A stretch of DNA of 64,000 nucleotides from JAGGTJ01 sp964457545 (GCA_964457545.1 CAYWEN010000007.1:1-64000); one strand, 5' to 3'; counted from the stretch's first letter, positions 35,868-45,921 are shown. Notes: generated by a model from the letters alone, not told the origin. A program made the numbers and translations.

Positions 35868-36587
35868 CTACCTCTTACGTCTGACAGGATGCGTTGCAGA
35901 AAAACCATTTGCAATATCAGATGCCTCATCAGAACATACAGGATGTCCCCAGCCGCTTGCACTTGTACCGTCAACAATATCATAGACTATATTATCATCA
36001 TTATCCGGACTAACACCTGAAGGAACATAATCCAATTCAAGTGCATGACGGACCTTCCAGGCAATATTATGATCTGCGCATGAACTGTCACCGCTTACAC
36101 CTAACGCACCGATCAGCATACCTTCACTGTTGTACAACGGTAAACCACCGCCAAACACATTTATCCCGCCTGTTTTATAGCCCACCATAGGATCATTTGC
36201 AGTACCAATATGTTCCGATGGACCACGATAAGCAATATTTGTGTTAACCGGATTACTGTGCTGCAAACCATACAGAGTACCTCCAGGCTGAACTGCCGAA
36301 AAGAGATTTGCCGTAGATAAAGCAAGTCCTGGCAGGCTAAAGGCATTTGCTGTATTTGCCTTCTGAGCAGAAATGACACGGCTTCCAGGCCATTGGTCAC
36401 CTCTGTTATCACCTGAAAACACAACAACCCTAACTACACCATCCCTGTCAACTATTGTTGCCCACATGTTGAAGCCAAACCCTCCGTTTTTTTCTTTTAG
36501 AACATCTCTGAGTATGTTCTGAAGTTCAGAATGGGAGGGAAAAACAGCTTCAAGCAAGGCAGAATCAAAGGTCTTTTTACTATCCAT
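35868..36587 (-). CDS. GlcG/HbpS-like heme-binding family protein
   Basis: A 239-residue protein of the DUF336/GlcG-HbpS fold. The region VVRVVVFSGDNRGDQWPGSR, then AQKANTANAF near residue 82, FGGGLPLYN near 154 and LIGALGVSGDSSCADHNIAW near 165 match the family. Members bind heme or small cofactors; it has no signal peptide, so it is cytoplasmic or exported by another route. The start at 36587 follows GGAGATA. No neighbour gives a clear clue. Confidence 0.85.
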   Translation of the reverse strand: MDSKKTFDSALLEAVFPSHSELQNILRDVLKEKNGGFGFNMWATIVDRDGVVRVVVFSGDNRGDQWPGSRVISAQKANTANAFSLPGLALSTANLFSAVQPGGTLYGLQHSNPVNTNIAYRGPSEHIGTANDPMVGYKTGGINVFGGGLPLYNSEGMLIGALGVSGDSSCADHNIAWKVRHALELDYVPSGVSPDNDDNIVYDIVDGTSASGWGHPVCSDEASDIANGFSATHPVRRKR

Positions 36588-36912
36588 AAAATATCTCCTT
36601 ATCTGATCAATGTTCACTAAGTTTTTCACATAAAAACAGCCATACCAGACTTTAAGATGTCTTAGAATTGCCATATGCAAACATCTGGTTTCCACAATTT
36701 CTGCACCTGTTGTACCTATTAACACGGTACGGCGTAATATGTATATATCTCAGGTGCAATCTCTGTTTCTTTGATTCTGTACATGGGTAACCCGTACCCA
36801 AAAACTGTTCTGTGAATGAAAGAGGCACAAGTTTCATGCAATATTTATTATCAATACAATAAAAAATGCTATATCTGTTATGTGTCAATACTTTTTATCA
36901 TTAAACCCTGTC
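36588..36912. other. Gap upstream of heme-binding gene
   Basis: About 325 bases after the dynamin gene. It should hold the promoter of the GlcG-like gene. No gene; the minus frame at 36652-36888 lacks a ribosome site and motifs. Confidence 0.5.
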
Positions 36913-38691
36913 CTAAACGATTTGAAGAGAAGATTCAATTTCATCAAGCTCTGTTTTAAGAGCACGAATACTGTCGAGCTCACTCTCTATAACCGCCTTG
37001 GCCTTATCTACATCCTGAACATTCTGCCTTTTCAGGGAAACAGCCTTGTCTATGGCCTGTCTTATGCCCTGTTCCGTGGCATCAATCTTCAGGTTCAAAT
37101 CCCAGCGGAAATTCATGAAACTCCGTTTTATACGGTCCATAAAATCCCAGCGGACCCTGCCGCAATTTCTGTCAATCATTTCAGGAAGCTTTTTTTTGAT
37201 ATCCTTCATTACCATATTGTGCGAAAATATGCGTGGAACAATGCGCTTTGAGAAAAAATCAAACGCACCTTCAAGATCGAAAAATTTGGGCGGATCTCCC
37301 AGCATATAATACAGACGACTATCACTCACCATACTTTCATCTGTACTTACCCTTTCTATTTCAAGGTCAAACAGTTCTTCGGATGCCTTCAAGATTGCCT
37401 CAATTATATCATTGGTACTATCCGAGAACCGCTTTGACACCTGCCTATAGTGTTCATTCAATCGCTCTTCTTCCCTGTCTACCCAGGAATCAAAAATGGA
37501 TATAACCCCATTGTGCAGCGCTGATTCCATAACCTTGATGTACTCTGAAACACCTTTATCCCTGTTTGCCTTGCCTTTCTCTTCAAGATCAGCCAACAAT
37601 TCAGGTATTACCCGTTCCTTCAGCCTTTGAATATCTCTGTCCAGCACATCAACAACACGTTGTATCTCTCCGTCAAAATAATATTTTATGTCATCACGAT
37701 CCTGCTTGATAACACGCATTTTTTCCTGAAACAGTACAAGCTTTTCTTCAAGCTGTTTAAGAGGTGTCTCAATAGCCTGTTTTTCCAGCCTGACTGCCAT
37801 CTCCTCATCCGACAGAAGTTTTCTGGTACCGTTGAGAGCCGAACGCAACACAATCTTGCCCTTGGCATTGAGCAAAAACCGGCTCAACACTGACTCAAAT
37901 TCCGGAAGTCTGCTCTGCCTGAGCAAATCCTCATCGCCTGTTTTTTTGGCCTCCAATGCAAGCTTTGCAGACAAGGGGTAAATCTCTATGTCATTTCTGT
38001 CAAGGGCATCTTCAATTGCCTTTTTTGAAAACATCATGGACTTTTCACATTCTTCCCTGTCAAGATAATCGATCTTGTTCTGGATGAAAAAGATCTTCTC
38101 TACATACTCCTGAACATCCCTTAGAAAGTCTATCTCTGACTGACTGACAGGAGGATCCACAGCAAGCAGAAAAAAGGAGGCATCCACCCTGGGCAGATAA
38201 TTATAGGTCATCTCGGTGTTATTTTCAAAAGTTGAACCCACACCCGGAGTGTCTATGATAGACACACCATCCTTTAAAAAGGGAGAAGGAAAAGAAATTT
38301 CCACCTGCTTCACCTTCTTGACATTCTTAGGATTTCCCCCCTCCGTAACATACAAGGGGAGCTCATCCCGTGAAATTATGCTCATACCCCCGTCCTCAGA
38401 AAGGACCCTGATCTCCTCCTTCTGCCCGTACTTGACAAGAGTTACAATAGAGGTAAGAGGCACAACAGAAACAGGAAGGATACTGTCTCCGATAATACTG
38501 TTGATAAATGTTGATTTCCCTCTTTTAAACTGACCCAGCACTACAAGGTGAAACTTGTTCTCAACAAGTTTTTCACGAATCTCCTTGAGGTTTTCTGTGA
38601 TTTTTTCATTACCTCTTCGGAAAGACAGCTCCGCCAGTTTTTCTATCTCCTTTATAAGTTTTGCCCTGATTTCCTTATACTGATCAAGCAT
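36913..38691 (-). CDS. Bacterial dynamin-like GTPase
   Basis: A 592-residue protein with a dynamin GTPase domain: G1 GQFKRGKST near residue 53, switch T in VPLTSIVTL, G3 DTPGVG near 147, G4 QNKID near 204. Behind it are long helical segments (about 290-590) forming stalk-like coiled coils, including KQAIETPLKQLEEKLVLFQE. Bacterial dynamins remodel or protect membranes; many occur as pairs, but no second copy is adjacent here. No transmembrane helix is evident. Confidence 0.9.
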   Translation of the reverse strand: MLDQYKEIRAKLIKEIEKLAELSFRRGNEKITENLKEIREKLVENKFHLVVLGQFKRGKSTFINSIIGDSILPVSVVPLTSIVTLVKYGQKEEIRVLSEDGGMSIISRDELPLYVTEGGNPKNVKKVKQVEISFPSPFLKDGVSIIDTPGVGSTFENNTEMTYNYLPRVDASFFLLAVDPPVSQSEIDFLRDVQEYVEKIFFIQNKIDYLDREECEKSMMFSKKAIEDALDRNDIEIYPLSAKLALEAKKTGDEDLLRQSRLPEFESVLSRFLLNAKGKIVLRSALNGTRKLLSDEEMAVRLEKQAIETPLKQLEEKLVLFQEKMRVIKQDRDDIKYYFDGEIQRVVDVLDRDIQRLKERVIPELLADLEEKGKANRDKGVSEYIKVMESALHNGVISIFDSWVDREEERLNEHYRQVSKRFSDSTNDIIEAILKASEELFDLEIERVSTDESMVSDSRLYYMLGDPPKFFDLEGAFDFFSKRIVPRIFSHNMVMKDIKKKLPEMIDRNCGRVRWDFMDRIKRSFMNFRWDLNLKIDATEQGIRQAIDKAVSLKRQNVQDVDKAKAVIESELDSIRALKTELDEIESSLQIV

Positions 38692-39346
38692 AGCCTCCTC
38701 CTACAAAAAAACCCTCCAGGTTTTGGTCCCTGCAGGGTACTCATGTAACAACCCCACAAAACAGCTCAAGTGGGGCAGATGTGTACAGACACCTACCCAA
38801 ATACGTAAGGCAGAAGTCATCAGCCCATACAAAAGAGGCAATTTTCAAGACCGCTGTAAAGCCCTCAATTTTGCCCGAGTCAAAGTAAAACAAAAACCCT
38901 AATCACAGGGATACACGTAATCTTTCTGAAGAGTAAGAATTGACGTTGACACAAGAACCGGGCAAAAGAGGATATTATATTATATACATAAGGTCTTTGT
39001 TAGTGGACTTCATCACTATGTTAATACCCATTTACAAACCGGTTTTCAGACGCCATAAAGCTTTCGGTCCATAAACGAGACTTGCAAGGTTAAAAAAATC
39101 AAGGAACTGTGAAGAGAAGCAAAAAACGCTCCATCTGCAGCATGTTGTATCTGTCCATAAGCAGACACAAACATTGCAGAAAAGGCCTTTACAGATGAAA
39201 ACCATACCAATATGCCCAAACCTATAGTATAATCCATTTTACTTGTCAATTTGTCTGTTTCCTTGATCCCTCATACGGACAGCCTCCATACACTCAGAAG
39301 GGACCGTTTGCAAGGGTCCCGGCAATATCAGAATAAGGCATAAAAA
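38692..39346. other. Divergent gap with diverged repeat copies
   Basis: About 655 bases between the dynamin and CDF genes. A short imperfect hairpin lies at about 38714-38738 (CCCTCCAGG..CCTGCAGGG). From 38940 to 39210 the sequence carries diverged repeat boxes. A GGGACC/GGTCCC stem is at 39300-39320 just before the CDF ribosome site. No gene. Confidence 0.6.
38940..39210 (+). repeat. Diverged or composite dispersed repeat
   Basis: GTTGACACAAGAACCGGGCA with AAAGAGG near 38945, TTTCGGTCCATAAACGAGAC near 39061, AAAAAAATCAAGGAACTGTG near 39091 and AAAAGGCCTTTACAGATGAA near 39180. It shares TTTCGGTCCATAAA and AAAAAATCAAG with the copy at 42895-43027, so the two form a subgroup. Confidence 0.55.
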
Positions 39347-39958
39347 ATGAGTGATTGCTGTAATAACTGTTCTTTGAACCAGATCCATGAACATCAGCGG
39401 GGAACGCTGAAAATTGTTCTCGCTATTAATATCGTTATGTTTTTTGTCATTGCTGCCGCTGCCCTTTATGGCAAATCAACAGCCCTGCTGGCCGACAGCC
39501 TTGACAATCTTGGGGATGCCCTTGCATATGCCCTAACCCTTTATGCAATTTCAAAAGGTGCCGCTACCAAGGCAAAAGTTGCTCTTTTTAAAGGCTGCCT
39601 GATTATGCTTGCCGCATTCGCTGTGGCAGCTCAGATTGTCTACAAGCTGTTTGTCCCGATTATTCCAATTTTTAAGATTATGGGCACATTCAGTCTGGTC
39701 AGCCTTGCAGCAAACTCACTTTGTCTGTTTCTTCTATGGAAATATCGCACCGAAGACGTAAACATGAATTCCGTATGGGAATGTTCACGGAATGATACAG
39801 CATCAAACCTTTCTGTTTTTATTGCAGCAGGTGCAGTATGGCTCATGGATTCCGGATGGCCAGATATCCTGATTGCATCAGGCCTCGTATCTCTCTTGAT
39901 GCGTTCAGCTATTCATGTTATTAATTCAGCCATGACAGAGCTTCGGGCAATGGCCTGA
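39347..39958 (+). CDS. Short CDF-type cation transporter
   Basis: A 203-residue membrane protein with the cation diffusion facilitator core: about six helices, a metal site in helix II (LLADSLDNLGDAL) and another in helix V (CSRNDTASN). The C-terminal cytoplasmic dimer domain of full-length CDF proteins (about 280-320 residues) is absent and the protein ends in a short tail. The start carries a small cysteine cluster (CCNNC), which could bind metal. CDF proteins export zinc, iron or other divalent metals. A good ribosome site (AAGG) precedes the ATG. Confidence 0.88.
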   Translation: MSDCCNNCSLNQIHEHQRGTLKIVLAINIVMFFVIAAAALYGKSTALLADSLDNLGDALAYALTLYAISKGAATKAKVALFKGCLIMLAAFAVAAQIVYKLFVPIIPIFKIMGTFSLVSLAANSLCLFLLWKYRTEDVNMNSVWECSRNDTASNLSVFIAAGAVWLMDSGWPDILIASGLVSLLMRSAIHVINSAMTELRAMA

Positions 39959-40012
39959 CGGTTCCATAAATACCGACACACAGGATATGCAAGTATATAA
40001 GGAGAAGACAAA

Positions 40013-41305
40013 ATGAATTTAACACCGGAAAGGATCTGTGATATTGGCACAGATCAGATGAAATCTCTGATGAAAAGATCGATGGAAGACATTTCTTCCA
40101 TTTTCAACGATGTCAAGGCAATAGTAAACGACATAAAGTACAGGGGAGATACAGTTACCCTGCAACATTACAAAAAGCACAAGAAAGACATACAGCATAA
40201 AGATCTTGAGGCAACAAAAAAAGAGATAGAGGAGGCATACGACAAGGTAAGTCCGAAGGTTGTGGACTGTCTTAAAGAGGCGGCTGAAAATATAGTCAAA
40301 TTTCACAGAGCACAGTTAGAGAGGGAAATGTGGTCAATAGAGGTCAAGGACGGAATTCTGGCAGGCCGTATTACAAGACCTATGGACATTGTTGGATGTT
40401 ACGTTCCAGGCGGTAGCGCAACCTATCCCAGCTCAGTACTCATGACCGTTCTGCCTGCCAAGGTCGCAGGAGTAAAACAGGTTGTGGCAATAACCCCTCC
40501 CTCTCAGGGAATGACCGGGAATCCTGCCACTCTTGTAGCAGCAGACATAGCAGGCTGTGACCGCATCTTCAAGGTGGGAGGGCCATGGGGAGTCGCCAGT
40601 CTGGCATACGGTACAGAAACCATGCCAAAGGTAGACAAGATAGTAGGGCCTGGAAACAAATATGTTACTGCCGCCAAGATGCTGGTTTATGGTGAAGTGG
40701 ATATAGATTCTCCTGCAGGGCCAAGTGAGTCATTGATCCTTTCAGATGAAACAGGAAATCCTGAATGGATAGCAATAGACTTCCTGTCACAGGTAGAACA
40801 TGATCCGGATTCCGCAGCAGTACTTGTTACCACCTCCGAACAACTGGCAAACGATGTATGCAGTATTATAAAACGGGAATTTGACAACCTGGACAGAAAA
40901 GATATTCTCGAATCATCCCTTTCCGGCCATTCCTCTGTTCTTGTTGCAGAAAGTATGGAAGAAGCCATTGATTTTACCAACAGATATGCCGCTGAACATC
41001 TCCAGATTATAACAAAGGATCCATTTATTACACTAAACAGAATAAAACATGCAGGATCCATATTCATGGGACCATATGCACCTGTACCTGTAGGCGACTA
41101 TGCATCAGGGACAAACCATGTCCTTCCCACAGGTCAATGCGCAAGGATGTTTTCAGGTCTTTCTGTCGACGATTTTATAAAAAAACCTACATTTCAATAT
41201 CTTAGTAAAAAAGGATTAGAAGGGCTCAAGGATATCGTCATCACCCTCGCAGAAGAAGAGGGTCTCCCCATACATGCAAGGACTGTAAAAGCAAGATTTG
41301 AATAG
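40013..41305 (+). CDS. hisD: Histidinol dehydrogenase
   Basis: A 430-residue NAD-dependent enzyme for the last two oxidation steps of histidine synthesis. Motifs: YVPGGSATYPSSVLMT near 127, KVGGPWGVASLAYGT, VGPGNKYVTAAK, the substrate region DSPAGPSES, and AAEHLQI holding the catalytic Glu-His pair. Length is normal. No other his genes are near. It is followed by an EndoIII-like gene starting two bases after its stop. Confidence 0.97.
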   Translation: MNLTPERICDIGTDQMKSLMKRSMEDISSIFNDVKAIVNDIKYRGDTVTLQHYKKHKKDIQHKDLEATKKEIEEAYDKVSPKVVDCLKEAAENIVKFHRAQLEREMWSIEVKDGILAGRITRPMDIVGCYVPGGSATYPSSVLMTVLPAKVAGVKQVVAITPPSQGMTGNPATLVAADIAGCDRIFKVGGPWGVASLAYGTETMPKVDKIVGPGNKYVTAAKMLVYGEVDIDSPAGPSESLILSDETGNPEWIAIDFLSQVEHDPDSAAVLVTTSEQLANDVCSIIKREFDNLDRKDILESSLSGHSSVLVAESMEEAIDFTNRYAAEHLQIITKDPFITLNRIKHAGSIFMGPYAPVPVGDYASGTNHVLPTGQCARMFSGLSVDDFIKKPTFQYLSKKGLEGLKDIVITLAEEEGLPIHARTVKARFE

Positions 41306-41307
41306 TT

Positions 41308-41961
41308 ATGACAGGGAAAAAACTTATGGATATGTTCAGGCTAATGCTTGAACATTTTGGGCATCAATATTGGTGGCCGGCCGATACAGCCTTTGAAGTT
41401 ATGACAGGAGCAATCCTTACACAAAATACAAACTGGAAAAATGTGGAAAAGGCTATTGCCAATCTTGTCAAAAAAAATCTGCTCAGTTTAAACGCCATGT
41501 ACCATACACCGGCTGAAACCCTGGCAAAAGAAATCAGACCTGCCGGATATTATAATCTAAAGGCCATACGGCTGAAAAACCTTGTCAATTTTATTATGGA
41601 CAAATACAATGGAGATCTTGACAAATGCCTCACAGATAAAACAGAAAATTTGAGAAACGGTCTTCTTTCTGTAAAGGGAATAGGTCCTGAAACGGCTGAC
41701 AGCATACTGCTTTACGCCGCAAAACGACCTGTTTTTGTTATAGATGCATACACTCACCGCATAATGAGCCGTCACCATATGTCTCCTGAAGAGGGGACAT
41801 ATGGTGAATTACAGCACCTTTTTGAAGACCACCTGCCTGATGATCATGAACTTTTTAATGAATTTCACGCCCTTATAGTGCAGACAGGCAAAAACTACTG
41901 CAAAAAAAGGCCGTTATGTAAAGGCTGCCCACTTAAAAACTGGGCTGACCTCAATCTTTGA
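41308..41961 (+). CDS. Endonuclease III-like DNA glycosylase (COG2231)
   Basis: A 217-residue HhH-GPD protein. It has GAILTQNTNWKNVEKAI near residue 30, the helix-hairpin-helix VKGIGPETADSIL near 120 and the catalytic aspartate in FVIDAYTHRIM near 142. The lysine of bifunctional EndoIII in the hairpin is replaced (GPETAD for GRKTAN), so it is probably a glycosylase without lyase activity, like MagIII. The C-terminal iron-sulfur loop has three cysteines (CKKRPLCKGC) instead of four. It starts two bases after hisD and is probably co-translated. Confidence 0.88.
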   Translation: MTGKKLMDMFRLMLEHFGHQYWWPADTAFEVMTGAILTQNTNWKNVEKAIANLVKKNLLSLNAMYHTPAETLAKEIRPAGYYNLKAIRLKNLVNFIMDKYNGDLDKCLTDKTENLRNGLLSVKGIGPETADSILLYAAKRPVFVIDAYTHRIMSRHHMSPEEGTYGELQHLFEDHLPDDHELFNEFHALIVQTGKNYCKKRPLCKGCPLKNWADLNL

Positions 41962-42109
41962 TGGTTTTGCAGGACGCCTGTATATTGATATCTCTCAAAC
42001 AAAAGCCACAACACCCCTTGCATGCAGGCATTTATAAACCCATCATCCATCAAAAGGCAAGCCGTCTGGTGCTCAGGGGAAACAGCCGTTCTTACCAAAG
42101 ATTCTGTTT

Positions 42110-42838
42110 CTAAAGGGGGGGAGACCATCTCCCGGTATTTCCGTTATATGACCAGCATCCCTTCAATGCCCTGCGGCAGGTATACTGAGGGTTTTCTGCC
42201 CATAACATCATCTTTTGATGAGCCTCATTCAACAATTTGAACTTATCTTCATCACCACCGGCATCAGGATGATATACCTTTGCCATCCTTTTATAGGCAT
42301 GTTTTATTACATCCATGCTGCTGTCCTTTACAAGATCATCTCTTTCAATATGCAGAATCCTTATGTATTTCCTTTCTGTCTCTGACAGTCTGGGCCTGGC
42401 AGACCTGTCAGGCTGTATTGAATCAGGCCTAACTCCCTTTTTCAAATTTTCCGTGGCAAGGTAAAATGATGCATGGCTCTGTGAACGGTTATTCCTGACC
42501 ATACCGTGCCATTTTTCCCCGCATTCAAGAATGAGAGACTTCAAATCATCTGCAGGTTTGTTACCTTTTTTGCGATTCATCATGAATCGTGACACACCGG
42601 TGGACCATACGGGAAGCACATCCAAAACAACATATTCAGAGGTAAAAAAGAAGGCTGCCTGTTTTGCAGAAAGCACCCTTAACAGACCTTTTGACAGGGA
42701 AAGAACCCATAAAATCTTCTGTTGGCACTGTCTGGAACAATACCTTCTACCCAGTTTTATCCTGTCGGTTCCGCACGCAAGGCATCTCCTTGGTTCAACA
42801 GGCGCCTCAAGTTTTATCACCTGATTCGTATCACTCAT
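42110..42838 (-). CDS. Zinc-finger and J-domain protein
   Basis: A 242-residue protein. Near the N terminus is a zinc-binding pair CLACGTD..YCSRQC (residues 19-36). The C-terminal part holds a J domain with the HPD motif (KRMAKVYHPDAGGDEDKFKL near residue 200), preceded by its helix II (SSMDVIKHAYKRM). J-domain proteins recruit Hsp70; here the domain is C-terminal. The start at 42838 is chosen because longer frames run into a repeat copy. It is followed by a repeat and then PBP1A. Confidence 0.85.
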   Translation of the reverse strand: MSDTNQVIKLEAPVEPRRCLACGTDRIKLGRRYCSRQCQQKILWVLSLSKGLLRVLSAKQAAFFFTSEYVVLDVLPVWSTGVSRFMMNRKKGNKPADDLKSLILECGEKWHGMVRNNRSQSHASFYLATENLKKGVRPDSIQPDRSARPRLSETERKYIRILHIERDDLVKDSSMDVIKHAYKRMAKVYHPDAGGDEDKFKLLNEAHQKMMLWAENPQYTCRRALKGCWSYNGNTGRWSPPL

Positions 42839-42894
42839 GCTATGTACCATATTATATCTGCAGCTTGGCAATATTATGCCAACTGTCATGATCC

Positions 42895-43027
42895 GTTCAC
42901 ATCCACAAATCAATCTTGCGCACTATAGCATTTTCGGTCCATAAATGAAAACCTTGTCCAAGGCAAAAAAAATCAAGTTTAAAGCCTCTGTCAGTCTCAG
43001 ATGCCGCATAAAAGCCCTTTACAGTCC
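42895..43027 (+). repeat. Dispersed repeat, diverged copy
   Basis: CACATCCACAAATCAATCTT and TTTTCGGTCCATAAATGAAA, then AAGGCAAAAAAAATCAAGTT, then CATAAAAGCCCTTTACAGTC. It lies between the J-domain gene and PBP1A and shares its sequence type with the copy at 38940-39210. Confidence 0.6.
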
Positions 43028-43029
43028 CC

Positions 43030-45378
43030 CTATCTGTTATCCATATCAAACTCAAAAAAATCACCTGGTCTTGCTCTCTTTGGTTTTGGTGTATAGTCTT
43101 TGGGTTCATTGCCCTCCCTAAAGGCCTGAACAACTGTATTTGTGGAGTACGGACTGGCCAACAACCCGGTATCAGCATCTATTTTTACAAAAATAATGCC
43201 CTTGGGAACATGAAAATCAACCACCGGTTTATCCTTCAATACCTTTTGCATAAAATATAACCATATGGGGCTTGCCGCCCTTGAACCGGTTTCTCCCTTC
43301 CCCATTGCCTTATAATCATCATAACCTACCCATACCCCTGCCACAAGTGAAGGCGTATAACCCATAAACCAGGCATCCAGCAAATTATTGGTAGTGCCGG
43401 TTTTCCCTGCCGCAGGCCGTTTCAGTGCCTTTATCCTCCAGGCAGTACCTTCCTGTATTACTGCCTTTAACATGTCTGTCATTACAAAGGCTGTTTGTTC
43501 CGGAATAACATTCTGAATATCCGGACGATTTTCTTCTATTATCTCTCCCTTTCTGTCAACAATACGCTTGACAAATATTGCCTTAGGCAGATTCCCGCCA
43601 TTTGCAAAGACTGAATATGATCGTGTAAGTTCAAGCAAGGACAGACCAGACGATCCGAGAGCCAGAGAAAAATTACGACTCAAAGGAGATTTTATGCCCA
43701 TTGTCTTTGCATAGTTAATGACATAATCTATTCCGATTCTCCTTAATATCTTTATCGTAATAATATTTCTGGATTCAGCAAGCGCTGTTCTCAACAAGGT
43801 CGGCCCAAAAAATTTTTCTCTGTAATTTTTAGGTTTCCATTCATCTCCCTTTGAATTCACAGGAAATATAATTGGTGAATCCATTATTATGGTGGCAGGC
43901 GTCATCCCTTTATCCAATGCCGCTGAATATATAATAGGTTTAAATGCCGAACCCGGCTGACGCCTTGACTGAATAGCACGATTAAACTGGCTTTTAAAAA
44001 AATCCATGCCCCCTATCATTGCCTTTACATAACCTGTCCTGGGAGACATGCATAACAGTGCCCCCTGCACCTTGGGATCTTGCTCCAGAGATACCTCATA
44101 GCTGTATGGAGGGATATCCTTTTTAATAAGACGTACAAGAATAACATCTCCCTTTCTCAATGCCTCTGATGGCCGGTGTATACGTGTCAAATAATATACC
44201 TTTTCAGTATCAGGTTTACGTGCCCATCTCATGTTTGAAAGAGGAAGGCGGCATAAAAGCCCTCCCACGGATACATCTACCTGTCCCTTCCTGTCGTTTA
44301 CCTTCTGGACAAGTGCCTTTACAACAGAACCTTTCACAGGAGGATGTTTTGAAAATTCCTTCTGTAACAGACTTGTAAATTTTGCCGCATCATCCAATGA
44401 CAGATGCTTCAAAGGCCCCCTGTATCCCTCTCTCTTGTCAAGCTCCAGCAAACCTCTTTGCATAGCTGCCCTTGCATATTTCTGCATTTTAAGATCAACA
44501 GTAGTGTAGACCTTAAGACCTCCCTGATATACAAGATCTCTTCCATATTTTTTGACAAGATACTGCCTTATATATTCCGTAAACCATGGGGCATTTATAA
44601 ATGTATTTTCTTGAGGCCCCTGGATATCAAGAGGTTCATTCACTGCCCTTTTGAACTCACTTTCCGTAATAAAACCATCTTTCCGCATCTGTTTGAGAAC
44701 GTATAACTGCCTGTCCTTTGCCCTTTCAAAATGCAGCAGCGGAGAATATTTGGTTGGGGCCTGAGGCAAAGCCGCCAACATGGCTGATTCTGCTATATCC
44801 AGATCTTTCACTGACTTATGGAAATATGTTCTTGCTGCAGCACCCACTCCATAGGCACCCTCTCCAAGATAGATCTGATTCAGGTACAGATAGAGTATCT
44901 GTTTCTTGGACAATTCTTTTTCAAGCTGTAAAGACAAAACTATTTCCCTGACCTTTCTTTTGTAGGTCCTCTTTTTGTTTTTTAAAAGTATTGCCCTGGT
45001 TACTTGCTGCGTTATAGTGCTTCCACCCTGCCTTATGCCTCCGGCAAAAATATTTTTAAAAAACGCCCTTATAATCCCCTTTATATCTATACCGTTATGT
45101 TCAAAAAAACTGGCATCCTCTGCGGCAACAAAGGCCAATATCAAGTGCCGTGGCATACGATCAACAGGTACAATTATCCTTCTTTCCTTCCAGAATCTTC
45201 CGATTATCTGACCATCACTGCTTAAGACCTCGGTAATGGTTGGCATCTGATAATCCTTTACAGCACCTACATAGGGCATATTACTTGACCATATATACCA
45301 GAAGTAGGCAGCAGTACCTGCAAAAACAAAAAAGATCAGCAACAAGAAAATAGAAATATATTTTATAATACGTTTCAT
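43030..45378 (-). CDS. Penicillin-binding protein 1A
   Basis: A 782-residue bifunctional cell-wall enzyme: N-terminal membrane anchor (about residues 5-28), glycosyltransferase GT51 domain (AAEDASFFEHNGID near 86, QVTRAILLKNKKRTYKRK near 128), an OB-like insert (about 370-440) and a transpeptidase domain with S-x-x-K in QPGSAFKPI near 480, S-x-N in AESRNIITI and K-T-G in AAGKTGTTN near 660. It polymerises and cross-links peptidoglycan in the periplasm. Length and motifs are normal. Confidence 0.96.
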   Translation of the reverse strand: MKRIIKYISIFLLLIFFVFAGTAAYFWYIWSSNMPYVGAVKDYQMPTITEVLSSDGQIIGRFWKERRIIVPVDRMPRHLILAFVAAEDASFFEHNGIDIKGIIRAFFKNIFAGGIRQGGSTITQQVTRAILLKNKKRTYKRKVREIVLSLQLEKELSKKQILYLYLNQIYLGEGAYGVGAAARTYFHKSVKDLDIAESAMLAALPQAPTKYSPLLHFERAKDRQLYVLKQMRKDGFITESEFKRAVNEPLDIQGPQENTFINAPWFTEYIRQYLVKKYGRDLVYQGGLKVYTTVDLKMQKYARAAMQRGLLELDKREGYRGPLKHLSLDDAAKFTSLLQKEFSKHPPVKGSVVKALVQKVNDRKGQVDVSVGGLLCRLPLSNMRWARKPDTEKVYYLTRIHRPSEALRKGDVILVRLIKKDIPPYSYEVSLEQDPKVQGALLCMSPRTGYVKAMIGGMDFFKSQFNRAIQSRRQPGSAFKPIIYSAALDKGMTPATIIMDSPIIFPVNSKGDEWKPKNYREKFFGPTLLRTALAESRNIITIKILRRIGIDYVINYAKTMGIKSPLSRNFSLALGSSGLSLLELTRSYSVFANGGNLPKAIFVKRIVDRKGEIIEENRPDIQNVIPEQTAFVMTDMLKAVIQEGTAWRIKALKRPAAGKTGTTNNLLDAWFMGYTPSLVAGVWVGYDDYKAMGKGETGSRAASPIWLYFMQKVLKDKPVVDFHVPKGIIFVKIDADTGLLASPYSTNTVVQAFREGNEPKDYTPKPKRARPGDFFEFDMDNR

Positions 45379-45921
45379 ATGTAATCTTTATACGTCAGAT
45401 GTTTGACGACCCCTAAAATATCTCAAAAAAAATTGCCTGCAATAAATAACACATACAAAATAACCAGTTATGATAATTAACGTGCCGTGAACAGTGAACA
45501 GCCTGCCCTGTCAAAAAAAGATAAAACAATCACAGCAGACCGGCATGTCCTTAAAACCAAAAGGCTATTATTGACTATAAAAAAGGGTTGGCATTATAAT
45601 AAAAAATCTTTATTTCTGCATCATCAGACTGTCAGCAGGTCAATTTCCAAGCGCTAAATCTTCTACCCGGTTTCCGCACCTGCCTGCGGTGGAATCTGCT
45701 GCCTTCCCTTAACCTGGACAAGATTAACGATGCTGTAAAGATTTCAGTTTATATTTCGGGAATATGATATTTTTGACAACAAGACCAGTGGGCTTTGGGA
45801 TTATACAGGGAATAACATCAATATTGCAGAAAAAGATTGTTGATGGATGGAGCCCCCCATAGCACCATGATTTTTTATGCACCTGCCGGTGTTGCCATTT
45901 CAAACATAAGGAAACCTGTCT
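45379..45921. other. Divergent gap with weak repeat
   Basis: About 540 bases between PBP1A and the helicase gene. A degenerate repeat can be traced at 45640-45870. No gene. Confidence 0.55.
45640..45870 (+). repeat. Degenerate dispersed repeat copy
   Basis: AATTTCCAAGCGCTAAATCT, CTGGACAAGATTAACGATGC and TTGTTGATGGATGGAGCCCC follow the order of inner box, middle and right arm, at wider spacing and with many changes. Confidence 0.4.

Noticed and set aside
36652..36888. Minus-strand 78-codon frame upstream of the GlcG-like gene
   Set aside because: No ribosome site, no motif, and its position fits a promoter region better.
38943..38990. Sigma-70 promoter TTGACA with TATTAT
   Set aside because: Spacing is about 21 bases and TTGACA is part of the repeat consensus, so it is not good promoter evidence.
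42839..42913. Longer N terminus for the J-domain protein
   Set aside because: The extra 25 codons begin with TTG inside a repeat copy.
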